Positions 48,405-60,254 of a stretch of DNA of 64,000 nucleotides are shown here, piece by piece. How positions within the stretch are numbered: position 1 is the first letter of the stretch; the number at the start of each line of letters is the position of its first letter. The stretch is from assembly GCA_949987705.1 (NCBI GenBank), contig OX465281.1, positions 1,404,001 through 1,468,000 of the forward strand, written 5' to 3'. The translations under genes were made by a program, and so were the position numbers. Source of the DNA: Thereva unica (taxonomy: Eukaryota; Arthropoda; Insecta; Diptera; Therevidae). Under the pieces are notes generated by a model. That model was given only the letters and a program-made list of their open reading frames with translations, did not search any database and was not told the DNA's origin.

Positions 48405-48960
48405 GTACAGGAAAACATGCGGAGCTCCGCAGAGACCCGTCCGGAGCCCTCTTCTGTGGATCGCCATGTAGAATAATGTGTTGACGCTATGCCTGCCAAA
48501 AGGAACAATGAGAATGGGGTCGCGGATGACATAGGGTTAGTGATGGTAGGGTGGTCTGACGCTTGCTGAACACAAAACTGAGGCTGCGCAAAGGAAAAAA
48601 ATGGGTGTCGTCAGACGGGTATGTTAGGCATCGGTTGGACCACAGGCTTATCCCCAACGTGGATAGATGGGAAGTGAGTTACGATCTCACGCAGTTCTTG
48701 AGTGGACATGAAGGATATACGAAATACCTCCATCGAGCACCACAACTCTTCGCATACCCAGAGGTGCAGGAGGAGGCAGAGAACGTCGTCTTCGAATGTG
48801 CAAGATCCGCCGAATGAAACGGCGCTGGAAACGATGGACGAGGCGCCACTAACACCGAAGAATATCCTAGGATACATGATGAGGAACAAGCATAGGTGGA
48901 GGTAGTGGCAGTGACGCTGAAGGCCACATACAGGAAGTTTAGGCTGGAAGATGCAAGAGA
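48405..48960 (+). pseudogene. R1-like LINE fragment (RT motif and C-terminal domain)
   Basis: The plus strand reads GAPQRPVRSPLLWIAM (about 48415-48470, cf. GVPQGSVLGPLLW), TLCLPKGTM, then frameshifted VADDIGLVMVG (ADD at 48522-48530). From about 48610 it gives VRHRLDHRLIPNVDRWEVSY, LTQFLSGHEGYTKYLHR and VFEC. It is the same family as 19815-20640. The last Cys of the zinc-knuckle-like segment is present, but the first pair is degraded (PQLFAYPEV). Confidence 0.8.
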
Positions 48961-48964
48961 AAAT

Positions 48965-51290
48965 AGACCAAACTCACCAAATAAATGGCTATGTACTTAA
49001 AGTGAGCCTTTATTATTCTCAAGTCTAAACACGGACTTCTGTACTTTCAGCGAACTCTTAGAAAAGCTATTGCGCTCCTTCTCACACCGCATTGGTTATT
49101 ACTCATATCGTTATGCAATCGACATATTTGCCTAATTCTGCTCCCTCTGGCGTCTGGCTACTCCCGAAACTCAAAAAACCGCTCCGAGGACATCTTTGCT
49201 TTTTTAGGTGAACGTAAACAAGCGTTTTCCAAAGCAGCCTCCCTACAATCGTTTAAAGTAATCGTGGCAATGGAAAGATTCATTTCATCGCAAATTGGAA
49301 TTCCAAAACAAATGACGTGGGACACAACCCAGCCGCAGCTTTCTCACGGCTATCATAAAACTTATGCTAATGCCGGAAGGGCTTGAATCCAAAAGGTAGT
49401 AAACTACTTCTTATGGCACTAGGGCTGGCCGCTTCCCGAAACTTTACAACTTTTGCATGAAGGCTCGAGTAGCCTTCTGTCTTCGTTTAATGGATATCAC
49501 CATAACCGCCGACGTGTTGCCTTTCATCGTTATATTCTAAAGCGGTTCCGTCCTTAATATGCAGAAACATGCGAGTGTGATTGATCAATGATTTCGCGCG
49601 GACCAATTGAATCGTACGTTCATGTCAATTAAGAAGTCAGCCAAGTTGACCCCAGATGATGAGGCCTGATTAAGATAGTATGGCCCCTTTGTGATCTATG
49701 CAGTAAGCCTCAGTCTCGTGGTAAAATCGCGTCCTCAGCAGCGAGCGGAAAGTTTCATTGAGTTCATTTTTAATTCAGCATTGCCACGACTATTTCACGC
49801 TCGCTGTGCACATGTAGACTCTAGAGAGTTCCCAATTTGCCAGACAAGCGAGCAAACTCGATATTAGCAACTTGTCCAGCTAAATCCCATTTGACATGCT
49901 CACTCCCAACATAATCGGAGAATTTGTATGGCAAATCGCAGGAGTGTTCACTAGAATCAAGTTTATCCCTTGTCGAACACGATTTTCAATCGCTGAAATT
50001 CGAAACCTTCCTACGGGGACACATGAAGCATGAGTGCTCCAATGGGCCCCATTTGTTCCGACGTCAACCCCGGCGTCAGTTGCTGAAGCTGCATTCCTCA
50101 GGTATGTGCCATTTGTCACAAGCAAGCGTTTTGTAAAACAGAACAAAACTCGCCTTGATCTTAATTAAACGTCAGTCAGTTAGAATTTAACGGTGATTAG
50201 CCCGCGAGCGGCCGGGATACGTTGTCATGTCGCATTCTCCCGCGGGCGACGCATATTCGGCCGCATCTAATGTGACAAGCACGCTGGGTGCTGCGCGTTT
50301 TCTGCAACAAAGGAGGCTGTGTGCTTGCGGAGCCTCCGATGATTAATTCCAGTTCCGCTCCTGCTGATTCCGCTCGCACTGTTCAGGCGGAATCTTGCCG
50401 AGTCCATAGTGTACTGTTTTGGCTGCCGGACTCACTCGGACGGACGGACGGGGAGAATGTGATTGATTTATCTGTGCCATTGTCAAGAGTGGATCACTCG
50501 GAACAATGCCTGGTGCCCGGTGGAAAATGGAGCGAAGGACTTATGAGGACTGCGACGTTCGTACCTAATAAGCAGGAAACCTTGGGCGCTGCGATATGCA
50601 ATGACGGGCACCGCATGGGGTATGGAATTCTGTGCCTAATGCATGCAAATGAGCATTAATGAAAGGCCACCATTCGCTTCACGTCCAGCTGCAGACGTAA
50701 TTAGATGCGACGGGCAGTTGGAGGTTGCTTTGCCGTTTTAGGTGTTTCAGTAGCCATGGACTCCTTTTATGGTAAATAAAGAGGAAACTTTGAAAAGTGG
50801 AGTAGCGATGACTACAGTCCAATCTATGCGATGAATAGTGGATAATAGTGCACTTTGTTCTAAGTTAAAAGTTGATTTAAGAAAATCCGGGCTATTTGTG
50901 CTTCACTCAGGATCTTCTAGGCTGCAGCTATCAGTATTTGATTTCTTTAGACCATTCTAGACGAGCACGTCAATGGACAGTTCTCGCTTTGGCAATGAAA
51001 TGCTGGTACACATGAGTATGCAAACTGTTTGATACTCTGTCCTGAGTTTGATGCTAAGTTTTTTTCTTGAGTGAAAGACTAGCGCTTAGTGCGCCCTCTG
51101 CACTGTCAACGGTTCCATCATAACATTCAGTGCAGTGTTGGACAGCAAGTTCTAATCGTAGAAAGAAGAGTGAAAGAACTAATAAGGCCAACACGCGGTT
51201 GCATTCTACTATGTAGTTCCCATCCAATACAATCGCGAAAGAACGTTAGCTTCGGCTATGGAACACGAGATGGCGCTTATTGTGCTTGCA
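48965..51290. other. No feature recognised
   Basis: Unique-looking DNA. The frame at 50288-50659 (123 codons) has no motif and lacks conserved-looking composition. Confidence 0.4.
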
Positions 51291-51294
51291 TGCG

Positions 51295-51472
51295 ATGACA
51301 GTAGAGAGGGTATGCAATTTTTGGTAAAGAGGGATGACAACAAAGAAAGAAAGTTATATTGGCTGGAAAAACAGAAGAACGGACGAAAAACAATGCTGTG
51401 GAATGTATTCGAACCGCGGACCTCTGGGATGGTAGGCAGCCGCCTTAACCCCTAGCCTACAAAAACCGACTG
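51295..51472 (-). repeat. tRNA-derived SINE, copy 3
   Basis: The minus-strand head (51472-51402) reads GTCGGTTTTTGTAGGCTAGG then GTTAAGGCGGCTGCC and GCGGTTCGAATAC. The body shares ATAACTTTC.TTCTTT, CCTCTTTAC and CTGTCAT with copy 1. Confidence 0.8.
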
Positions 51473-51474
51473 AG

Positions 51475-53155
51475 GGATTATGCGGTTTAGACTTAATAAT
51501 TTATGTGACTAGTTGTTCATAATGGGGGATACCTGCTCATCGTGTCGTATTTTTTTCTGTGTAGTAGACATGATCTAAAGAAAGTAAAGTAGGAAGAAGA
51601 AGCATGCGAATATAGTACATAATACATAAAGTTTTCAAACCCCCTTTTGGGAGAGAAATCGTTAAGCACGTTCCGCCATATTTTAATTCTTTGATAAGTC
51701 CACTTTTCGTCGTCATCATCGAATGTCTAACTGCATTTCGGTGTTGTTATTCACCACTTAAACAGAAATCAAATAGCAACAAATTAATGCTTTTAATATT
51801 TTGAGACGTTGTTCGTCGCCTGTTGCAACTCGTATACAATATTAGCCTACAATTGCACCTTAATTGTTCCTCTCTCCTGCAGTGATGACATGCGCTGCGG
51901 CACTATTTCGACACGACAGTTTCAGTGCAAAATTACCATATTTCCTTTACAATAAAACGGGACTGCAGCTCCACTGCAATCGCACCTCATTAAATCCCGC
52001 AACAACGTTGCCGCTCAACTGCAAGATGAGTCTTGCATCACGTCTCGCACAGAGATGCATTGCAATGAATCATCCACGCACGCGTAATCCGTAATCCGTT
52101 AGAGCGACAGCGTAAGCCGCAGGTTAATTGTCTTGTCTTGTCTTAGGCCAGAGGTTAATCTGGGAATCTCTGTGTTTACCGACTTTTTGCCGGGTGGAAT
52201 TTTGACGTATGCGTCAGAAGCGCAGAGATTCTCGCAACTGTCGCCATCTAGACTTCCGCATTCGTTGTGGTCTGGGCTCTAGAACGACGCAAAGCCAAGT
52301 GCCGCCTTTATAATTGGCAACAGAAATGCGCAGAATGTTAAGTCGATTATCGTCAGATGAATTGCCTCTGGATGAAGCGGATTAGTCGCAACAAGTGCAG
52401 GCTGGTCACTGGGTGACTCCTCGATGCATGCGCGAGTGACTGTCACTGCTGAAACTATTGGTCCGGGCTCTGCTGTTTCATTGCGATGGCGCATGATTAT
52501 TTCGTTGCATAAGACCCGAGCTGCAAACACGGGAGTATCCGGCAGGTCCGGGGCAGTGTAGTCGAAATTAACCAATTTCCAGGTTTCTCACATAATCGGA
52601 ATCAAAATCAGCGGAGCACTAATGGGCCACAGGGGAGCCGCTTTAATCAGATATCAATCATCGGCATCTTAAGACCTTTCTATGCCCGGCGGTCTTTAAT
52701 TAGGCTTCTGGATTCGTGGGCATTTCGCTGGGTAATTTGAGAGTTTTTCGGGAAATTGAAATGTTCGTACCTGAAAGGGGCGCTCTCGGACGCTGGAGAT
52801 CTGACGGAGAAGTTTCACAGCCGTGGTCCGGATGATTATTTGCTCGTCATTCCTCGGGAGCTTCTTTCTGTTTTATAATTTCCGTGATGATAGTTGGGAT
52901 TTGATGTCGAGCCTTCGCAAAGATAAGTTTCTCCACTTTTTCCCTGTTAAATGGCGGCTTTCTAAGTTTTTACAGTTTTTTTCGGAGATAATGAACGTAA
53001 ATTGAAAATTCAAGTGGAATCGTTTGCTTTCGAGAGATTTGAACATGTCGTGGTGATTTTATTAATTTGCGGGAAATTGAGTTTATTAGTGTCGGAAGCA
53101 CACGAATGCGAAGATGAGTGAACGAATTCTGCTTTTATCTTGTCCGCTGCGAAGA
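51475..53155. other. No feature recognised
   Basis: Unique-looking DNA of mixed composition. TCTTG is repeated as a short tandem at about 52131-52144. Confidence 0.4.
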
Positions 53156-53159
53156 CTCC

Positions 53160-53640
53160 AACGCATGGCTTCTGAGTCGTCGGGGATTTAGATAAAACCT
53201 CGATCACATATCTACCGTTTGTATGCAAACTTGGGACCTATTCCCAAAGGCTAAGCTCAGTCCCTTAACCCAGTCCTCTGGGACTTGCAGGTCGACCATG
53301 AGATGGTGCAGAAGCTAGTTGGTAGCTTGTAGTTAGGCGGGTTCTCGACCCTGGACCAACATCCCAGACCCTTTCCTCGCGAGTTTTTCCTCAACCTCAT
53401 TACCCTCGATATGCCAGTGTGCGTGGACCCAGCAAAGCGAGACCCTATTTTTTTGCTGGCAAGGCCCTGGAGTACGTCAAAGCACCCTGCAACTATTTTG
53501 GAGGAATCTTCCACGATGAGAGTGCCTTAATGGCCGTTTTGGCGGTCAAAACTTTCTCAAGGTTGAGCCAATCACAGGTCTCAATGGAAATTCCAGCCTG
53601 GAAGGAAGAGAGCCACCCGTGACAAACCAGGTTGTCGATA
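53160..53640 (-). pseudogene. I-like LINE RNase H-like fragment
   Basis: The minus strand near 53500 reads SSKIVAGCFDVLQGLASKK followed by frameshifted WVHAHWHIEGNEVEEKLARE-type residues (about 53430-53375). The W.P.H..I.GNE.AD.LAR pattern is the C-terminal half of RNase H domains in I-clade LINEs. The DNA at 53220-53370 is homologous to 32735-32870, linking the two as one family. Confidence 0.6.
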
Positions 53641-53940
53641 ATCAGTTCGAGTCGCTTCTGAAGGAATGCCAGGAAAATGCGATGCGATCTGTCTTATAAC
53701 GTTGTCCCGTTGAAGATGTTCTGGGAATATCGGTTTGAAGTTGTCCTATAACTCTACCCAGCATTCAGGCCATAAGCGGTCTGAGGAATTGAAGTGGAAA
53801 GTACTCGCTAAGCAGGCACCCGCAATTGGCACACATAGCGAACAAATGCGCATGCCACACAGGTATTCACGTTTCCGTCAGAGGTACGCATGCTCCCGCT
53901 GCAGGCCTGAACATCTATAAATGCCCCCGCATCGGCATAG

Positions 53941-54052
53941 AGCCGATTGTCGTTTTACCAAGCGGTCCCCCAACCAAGTACTAACCACGTCCTATGCTGC
54001 TTGACCTACGCAATCGAGCTAGAACCGATCTACTGAGTATGCTAATGTCAAC
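53941..54052 (-). repeat. 5S rRNA-derived SINE-like copy 3
   Basis: The minus strand reads GCATACTCAGTAGATCGGTT, then CTCGATTGCGTAGGTCAAGC, GGACGTGGTTAGTACTTGGT and TGGGGGACCGCTTGG. This is the best 5S match of the three and includes part of the 5' region. The terminal stem of 5S rRNA is absent and GGTCAAGC replaces AATTAAGC as in the other copies, so these descend from one 5S-derived ancestor and are not 5S genes. Confidence 0.8.
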
Positions 54053-54054
54053 CT

Positions 54055-56735
54055 TTATGGTCATAAAGATAATTGCTCGTTTTTTTCGTCATATATGTAC
54101 ATCCAATACAGCTCCCTTAGCCTAAACAAAGTGTGAGCATACCGTGCCTCGTGTGGGTGCCCTAAAGGCGATTTGACGCTGTGCGTACGTGCTTGGAGCA
54201 GGCTAGGAGCGGGGAGTTTTGTTTTTACTCAGGCACACTATAGGAGGTGTCTTTGGGGAGACGTCTAGTTACCTCTGGTAAAGTAGAGTAGAGAAAGCTT
54301 CCTCCAGGCAATCCTTTGAGATCGCCTCGGCTCCTTGTTGTAGGCGGTCGCTGTGGTCGCTATTCTTCTCGTTGTCTAGCATGTTTTGCCCTATTGGAAG
54401 TGGACTGGGAGGAAGAAACAGTATTGCTGACATGGTAGGAGGAAATCGTCTCCAGTTCACAAACTGATAGAAGCTTCGAGAGGTCACAAGCCCCTGAAAT
54501 TTAGACCAGTTGGTTGTTTAGGAACCAAGAAGAGGCGCGGATATAAGGCCAATAAGGCCTTGTCCAGAACACGTCAATTTGGATCAAGTTGGAGAGTAAC
54601 ATGCTAGTGAGGGTGAGTTCCAGCACCTCCTCGGACTAGCAGTGACAAAGGTGGTTTTCATCCCGCGTTTGCAAAGGTCGATTTTAATCATATCAAGAAA
54701 TTCTAGAAGACACTCACGTCTCTCGTTTACACATATCCCAACCGATAACCCATTGTCGGTTCATCTTTCGACCAGAACTCCCGGAAAATAACGCTTCGGA
54801 ATTGCCGCTAGATCTCTAGGAAAAATGGAAAGTTTTTCGTATACAGTAAATTATCTTTTTGCTTGCTGCAACAACTGCTTGTCAACAAGTGGTCCAGTTT
54901 ACCGCCAAACAGAGAAACTAAAGCTCCATTTCAAAATTGCCCGCCCTCTTACAAAAGAAGCGTACGATTTCGGCCTTAATTGTGTGCAATCAATTCCCCA
55001 GCAACGAAACAATCGTTTATCAATTACTAAAATCGATACCACAAAGCCCCGTCGAAGTAGTTCGTCCGGACGCCACGCTGGGAGTTTCTCCGTGGAACTT
55101 CTAACAAATCAATAAAACCATTCGCCGCGTCCATTAGAGCCTTATTAGCAGATTATTATCCAATTTTAAGTGCCAGAAATTACGCAACGTCGTTAACCCC
55201 GCGACGGGTTGCCGCATGATGTCGATGGGGTTACCATCGACATCGCATGGGCGCTGCACCAACGACGCAAAAGGCGGGCTTCGACCTGAACGGTTCTCTT
55301 GACTCCTTGAACCCGAAGCGGCTGTTCCCCGCTTGAGGAAGATTGAAAGGGCACAGCCGTGTCTGTGATTGTTCCTGTCCGTCCGGCTGTCTGTCGGCTT
55401 GACTGATGGCATTCCGCTTTCGCTTGTAATTAGCCGCGCGTCTAGCAATCACACATGAGGCACATTATTCATGACCACGCGGACTGCTCTGCCCGCGGCC
55501 GGGGCGAGCGATTTCTTTTGAAGATGAGAAACGCTCAACTTTCCCAGATCTCGTTATCGCGACAAGTCTGGTGTGATTGCGCCGAGTGCCATTACTTTCG
55601 AAGCGGCTGTTTCCGATCGCCTAGAGACTCGTCATTAATTAAACGAAAACAGAAAAAGTCAATTCGGATTGATAAATTGTCCCCGAAAAGCCCGGGCGGG
55701 CCCAGGTAGGTTAGGCGCTGAAAAATCGAAGGAGCAGGCCTATCCCTGAACGCATCCAGGTCATGCTCACCGCACGCTGCTAAAATATGAGCCTCATTAA
55801 CTGGTTTAGTGTCGGGCTATGTTTTGTGCATGGGCAACATTTATTACTGCTACTTCCTGCTTGTACCTACTCGAAAGCTCCACTTCTGCCTTATCAGATC
55901 CAGCGTGGAAGCCTCGGCCGCGACATGGCGTTTCATGGTATCGGATTCTTATCTTCCGCTGGTATTTCGCCAAATGGACTAGCTGGTAGCTGGATAGGTA
56001 CCCATAAGTCTGGCCCGCTCATCGACTGCCACCACCTATCGCTGGGACAAAGCGCGCGGCTATCGCGTCGATATCTTCTTGTGAACGTCTTCGGCCGTTC
56101 GGGGTTATGATAATTTCTGGGAAGGTGTCGTCTGCATTCTTTTCGACGACTCCATCGGCATCGAGATCTTGATAAAAATGCAAATTCCGAAGCGCTGAGG
56201 ACCACTCGAATTGGGCTTGGGACAAACAGAAGATGCAAATAAAAATGCAAATCGCCGAATGTGAAATGCTTAAAAGTTCGTTAAGAAGTCGCGTTAGCGG
56301 CCGCCGTATTGACTGAAAAATTATAGGGAAACTCGGATTTCTGGTACTGGATTACCTTTGTTCGCCGCTGATGGGCAGCGGGTCGTTAGACCTGGGTTTC
56401 GTCGAGGTTGATTGCCTTTTGTGAACAAATTTATTCTACGGCGATGGTGCCAGTTGCAATTTTAATTTGATTGTCTTGTTCCCTTTTCGGCGGACCTCGC
56501 TCTACCTATTTCCTGATTCTTCTAGTAATGTGGTGGCTATCGCGGCTGTTAATACGGTCATGGGCTTGTTTTCTTTCACAACGTGGGCTGCAGAATCGTC
56601 AAATATTTGACAGTAGATGTTCCTTTTAATGGGTTTTGGGTATGGAAGAAGTTCGTCTGCTTGTTGTAATCGGTTTGAAGTAAAATTGCACCGACCGAGG
56701 GCGAGGTTAAATCTAGAGACTTTAGATCATCCATT
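54055..56735. other. No feature recognised
   Basis: 54180-54780 has repeat-like character (many short stops, no ATTA boxes) but no partner in the window. 54800-56700 resembles the other transposon-poor blocks. Confidence 0.4.
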
Positions 56736-56739
56736 ACGA

Positions 56740-56876
56740 ACGTTGAGATCAGCAAAAAAGAAGAAAAGCTATCTTGGTCGGGAAAATGGAAAGTCTAAGA
56801 ACCATCCCGCGGCGTGGACGCGAACCACGGAGTGCCGGGATGGTATTTGGGCGCCTTCAGCTTCAGTTTAGCTGGC
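56740..56876 (-). repeat. tRNA-derived SINE, copy 4
   Basis: The minus-strand head (about 56876-56800) ends in CCGTGGTTCGCGTCC. The body has TTTTCCCGACCAAGATAGCT, matching the TTTTTCCAGCCAATATAACT of copy 3. It abuts an RTE-like reverse transcriptase fragment at 56877. Confidence 0.65.
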
Positions 56877-57060
56877 GCACCAGTTCAAGTAGGATCTGAA
56901 GTAGCTTCTTTCTTTGGATGAAGTCGAATGCCTGCTTGAAGTCAACAAAGACCTCTCAGCATAAGAGTTCTTTTAATGTGAAGAGTTTGTCTTCGGAAGC
57001 CGCCTAGTAGATTTTCTAAGACAGGTTCCAGCTTCTACTGAAAAGCTTCTCACTCTCGGT
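56877..57060 (-). pseudogene. RTE-like LINE reverse transcriptase fragment (palm motif A)
   Basis: The minus strand reads VFVDFKQAFDFIQRKKLLQI at about 56960-56890. The D of VDFKQAFD is the first catalytic aspartate of the reverse transcriptase palm. Further upstream, to about 57050, GGFRRQTLH-like residues follow in other frames. It is short and truncated on both sides, and butts against a tRNA-SINE. Confidence 0.75.
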
Positions 57061-57181
57061 TCTGTGGATCGCTAGTCCAGACTAAGAAACCACTTCGTTG
57101 ATAACTTTCTTTCTTTCGACGAGTTGTCTGTGCGGACTTTTCATTACATTGATATATTTGTTGCGCACGCAAAATTCTATA

Positions 57182-57572
57182 GGCCCATTTTACACGTTGA
57201 AACACGAAACGAAACAAAGTTTCCTGCAATCGCTGATTCCCTTTTGGAGTTTCTTCAAAAATTTCATCGATATCTACACGGGCAAACTCTTGCAGCAAAT
57301 AATACGTCAAAACTTATTGCTTATTTATCTCTTGTAGTTTTCGTATCCGACCGTACCCGCCCCACTCAAGTGGCCATTTTGTTTTTAATTCCTCTTTTTA
57401 CTTCATTCACGAAAAAGGAAATAAGAGTAATCAGTGGAAAAACAACAAATCTGAAGCTGTCAAAACTGTTTCCTGCAAAGCGGCTTCAAAAGTTTCGTGG
57501 CATTGTTTCGTGCTTTTCTCCTCCAAGCTTGCAGGAAACTTTTTGTTTCATGTTTCATCGTGTAAATGCACC
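57182..57572. mobile_element. 391 bp MITE with repeated GTTTC-type subterminal motifs
   Basis: The left end GGCCCATTTTACACGTTGAA and the right end (reverse) GGTGCATTTACACGATGAAA pair for about 45 bp, including AGTTTCCTGCAA. GTTTCCTGCAA, GTTTCGTG and CACGAAAC motifs recur inside both ends, as in transposase-binding subterminal arrays. The flank repeat is no more than ATA. A 150-codon open frame crosses the element but has no domain and is treated as chance. Confidence 0.65.
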
Positions 57573-57579
57573 ATAGAAA

Positions 57580-59660
57580 GTCTGTAGGGAAAAATTCTGT
57601 GTCGTGTGTAGACGACATATTTTTTTAAACTATGAAAGCGTTTTGTAAAAATTCTCTGAAAAATGATCTATAACCAATTTGTCGTGATTGCTTCGACTAC
57701 AACAAAGGTAGCGCAAAACTCCAATTCTCCAAATTCCTGCAACGAGTTTTTCCACATATTTTTGAATCGTTCGTAGAATTCCATTCTTTAAGTTTCATCT
57801 CATTAAAGCCGAGGCATTCGAAAGGTATCCGCGCGTTATTCCAATTAGCACTGATTTAAGAGGAACGTATTAAGCGATAATAAAAATGAACCGATAACAT
57901 CAAAGAGCAAATTGGACAAGCGTTTATTTTGCCCGGACGCCTCCAGGATGAATAAAAGTCGTAAAAACATTTTAAAAATAATCAAAAAATTTTATTTTCA
58001 TTTTTATTAGTCGTCCAGTATTTGCTTAAGAGTTAAGTAATTATGCCGTTGACAAGACCTTTTACACTTTCTCCAGCGGTGGTGATCCAACCAACCTCTG
58101 GCAAAATGCCCGAAAAATACGAAAAAACACTCACGAAGAAGCAATAAGAAAACGGCAAAATCACCAAAAATTTGAATATATGTAAGTCCTGCGCCAACGC
58201 AGATGCGCCGTGTACACATGCGCCTTTCATGCTTGCAGTGATTTGTGACGCACGTAAACTTAATACATCACAGCCGCGGTGCGCTGCTCAGCCGCAAGTG
58301 AAGGCTCTGCCAAAAAATTTGGTGCTTCGCCAAATGGAATTTCGAAATGTGGGCGTTCAAAGGCCGGGGAAAGGAGGAGCTCACTGCCAAAAAAAATATT
58401 GAACGTAAAATTTTTTATTGGGGACGCGCAATAAAGAAGTGAATTTAAGGTTACTGCCATACCGTGGCCTGGCACAGCCGCACTGGTGTCCCGCAGCGAT
58501 TCCTTTTTCACGTTAATTGACGCGAGCGTGGAACAGGTGCCTTTTACCGCGCAGAATCTGCATAACAAACAAGACCTGATAGGTCTGGGCATAAATCAAA
58601 CGAAAAATTCCAGATATTTGTTTTGTTACCTTTTCAGCACAAAAGGTCCGAATCGGACCTCAGAATTGCTGTGGGAATCGCTTTTGTTACTTAACGGCTT
58701 TTACGATAATCCATAACTCTTGCCGTGTCCACTGAAAAGATCACCTTAGACTGGATTTCTCCTGGCAGATTATGATTTTGATTTATGTCTTTATGCTGCC
58801 ATAAAACAAAAACAAAATTAACACCAATTCTGAGAGCTAGAAATGTTTTGATGGCATTTTAATGATGCCCGTGCGAGAATCTGAAGACGCCGTCATTAAT
58901 TCCAATCGGCTCGAGCGCTAGGCGTGAAACTGTCCATTTTGCACCGGAAGCGTTCTGAAAGACCGCGACTATAATTGCAGCCGATGCGGCTGGAGGCTCG
59001 ATGAAAAGCCCGTTCTGTCTGGCTGTTTTGAAAAATCTCTTTCACTTTTCCCCGAAAGTAAAGGCGAACACGAAATGTGAATTTCCCTCACGTTCACGTC
59101 TCGCCTACTTTAAATACGAAAACGATCCGCCATCGAGCGGCAGCTGACAGCCGGAATGGCACCTGGACCGAAGTGGACGCTAATTAATTTTTCATAATTT
59201 AATGAGAATCCATAAAATGGCGCTTTCTTCTTTCTCCAGCCGAATAAAGGCCGCTGTCACGCCGCATGTGGAATTAATGCACCGAAAAATTATGCAAAGT
59301 CCAAAAAGTCGTGCTGCAGGCCTAGACCGTTGCCGGCTTTGAGATTTTCTTGTTTTCCTCCGGTTTTTGTGAATGAACTGCAGCGGGCCTTTGTGCTGCC
59401 AGTCATGTTTGCTATCAAACAAGCCTTTTTTGGAGTAAAATTTCAATCTTTTGTTTATTATTTTAGCATTTAGCTGAGGAGCGTTGACTTCACAGAAAGC
59501 GTGGTATTTTTCGCCGGAATAAGTTTGTCCACAATGTTTCGTTGCTAACCAACCCACATACCAACGTGGATACAGCTATATAGCTCTGAATATTGTCTGA
59601 AACAAATCTCTGTGTTAAAAAGCCGGCAAAAGAAATTTTCATATAGATCAAAGGTCACGT
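57580..59660. other. No feature recognised
   Basis: Unique-looking AT-rich DNA. No supported feature. Confidence 0.4.
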
Positions 59661-59664
59661 ATCA

Positions 59665-59920
59665 TTTTATTGCCTTAGCATAAAGTACAGCACACTAAAA
59701 AATTAATTTCGTGCAATTTTGCAAATATTTCCATAAGTTACGGCTTCAAACTTCACAAAACAATTTATTTATTTTATCTGTCAACTGTCAATTTAAAAAA
59801 CAGATTTTGAGAAAAGGGAAATTTAAAATTTCCCTTTGTGCTGGGAACTGTTCTCGATATTAATCGAGGACGAGAGTTTGTATGGAAGTTGTTACGGAAC
59901 AGAACAGAACAGATTAAAAG
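59665..59920 (+). mobile_element. MITE family C, truncated direct copy
   Basis: It matches the 33.3 kb copy from CCTTAGCATAAAGTACA to GAACAGAACAGATTAAAA with high similarity. The left terminus is absent. The right terminus has an extra AACAG unit. Confidence 0.7.
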
Positions 59921-59999
59921 AACAGAGCTGATATTACGACTTCGGTGGTTCCTGGCATAATTGGTCATACATATGTATATTTTTTTGATGTGGAAGCAT

Positions 60000-60250
60000 C
60001 AAGCTTAAGAATCGCCCTTTTGTATTGGCAGTCTTTCATGTCGTTCGGTTCAGCAATGTCTAGTAGTAAGCAGCATTATTTTTTTTACGTAAAAGTCAAA
60101 GCCTAGGAGTCACCCTTTGTACTAGCAGTTCACCATGTCGTATTCGTCATGGTGCAATGTCTTTTAGTTAACTCTGTTGGAATGAACGAATAGAGGACAG
60201 GATAAGTTAATAAAAGTCTGTAGGGTACTGAAGGAAGAGACGATGGACCT
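60000..60250 (-). repeat. LINE 3' UTR with two tandem units
   Basis: On the minus strand AGACATTGCACCATGACG ... AGTACAAAGGGTGACTCCT (about 60165-60100) matches the 3' UTR after the 9.05 kb LINE. A second diverged unit (AGACATTGCTGAACCGAACG ... ATACAAAAGGGCGATTCTT) lies at about 60060-60010. The upstream sequence to about 60250 probably encodes the last residues of that LINE. Confidence 0.6.
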
Positions 60251-60254
60251 AGAC

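Noticed and set aside
53941..54052. Genuine 5S rRNA gene
   Set aside because: The terminal stem is absent on both sides, and there are changes shared with two other copies that a working 5S gene would not have.
57124..57576. 150-codon plus-strand frame
   Set aside because: It coincides with the 391 bp MITE and its inverted ends, so openness reflects the repeat and not a gene.
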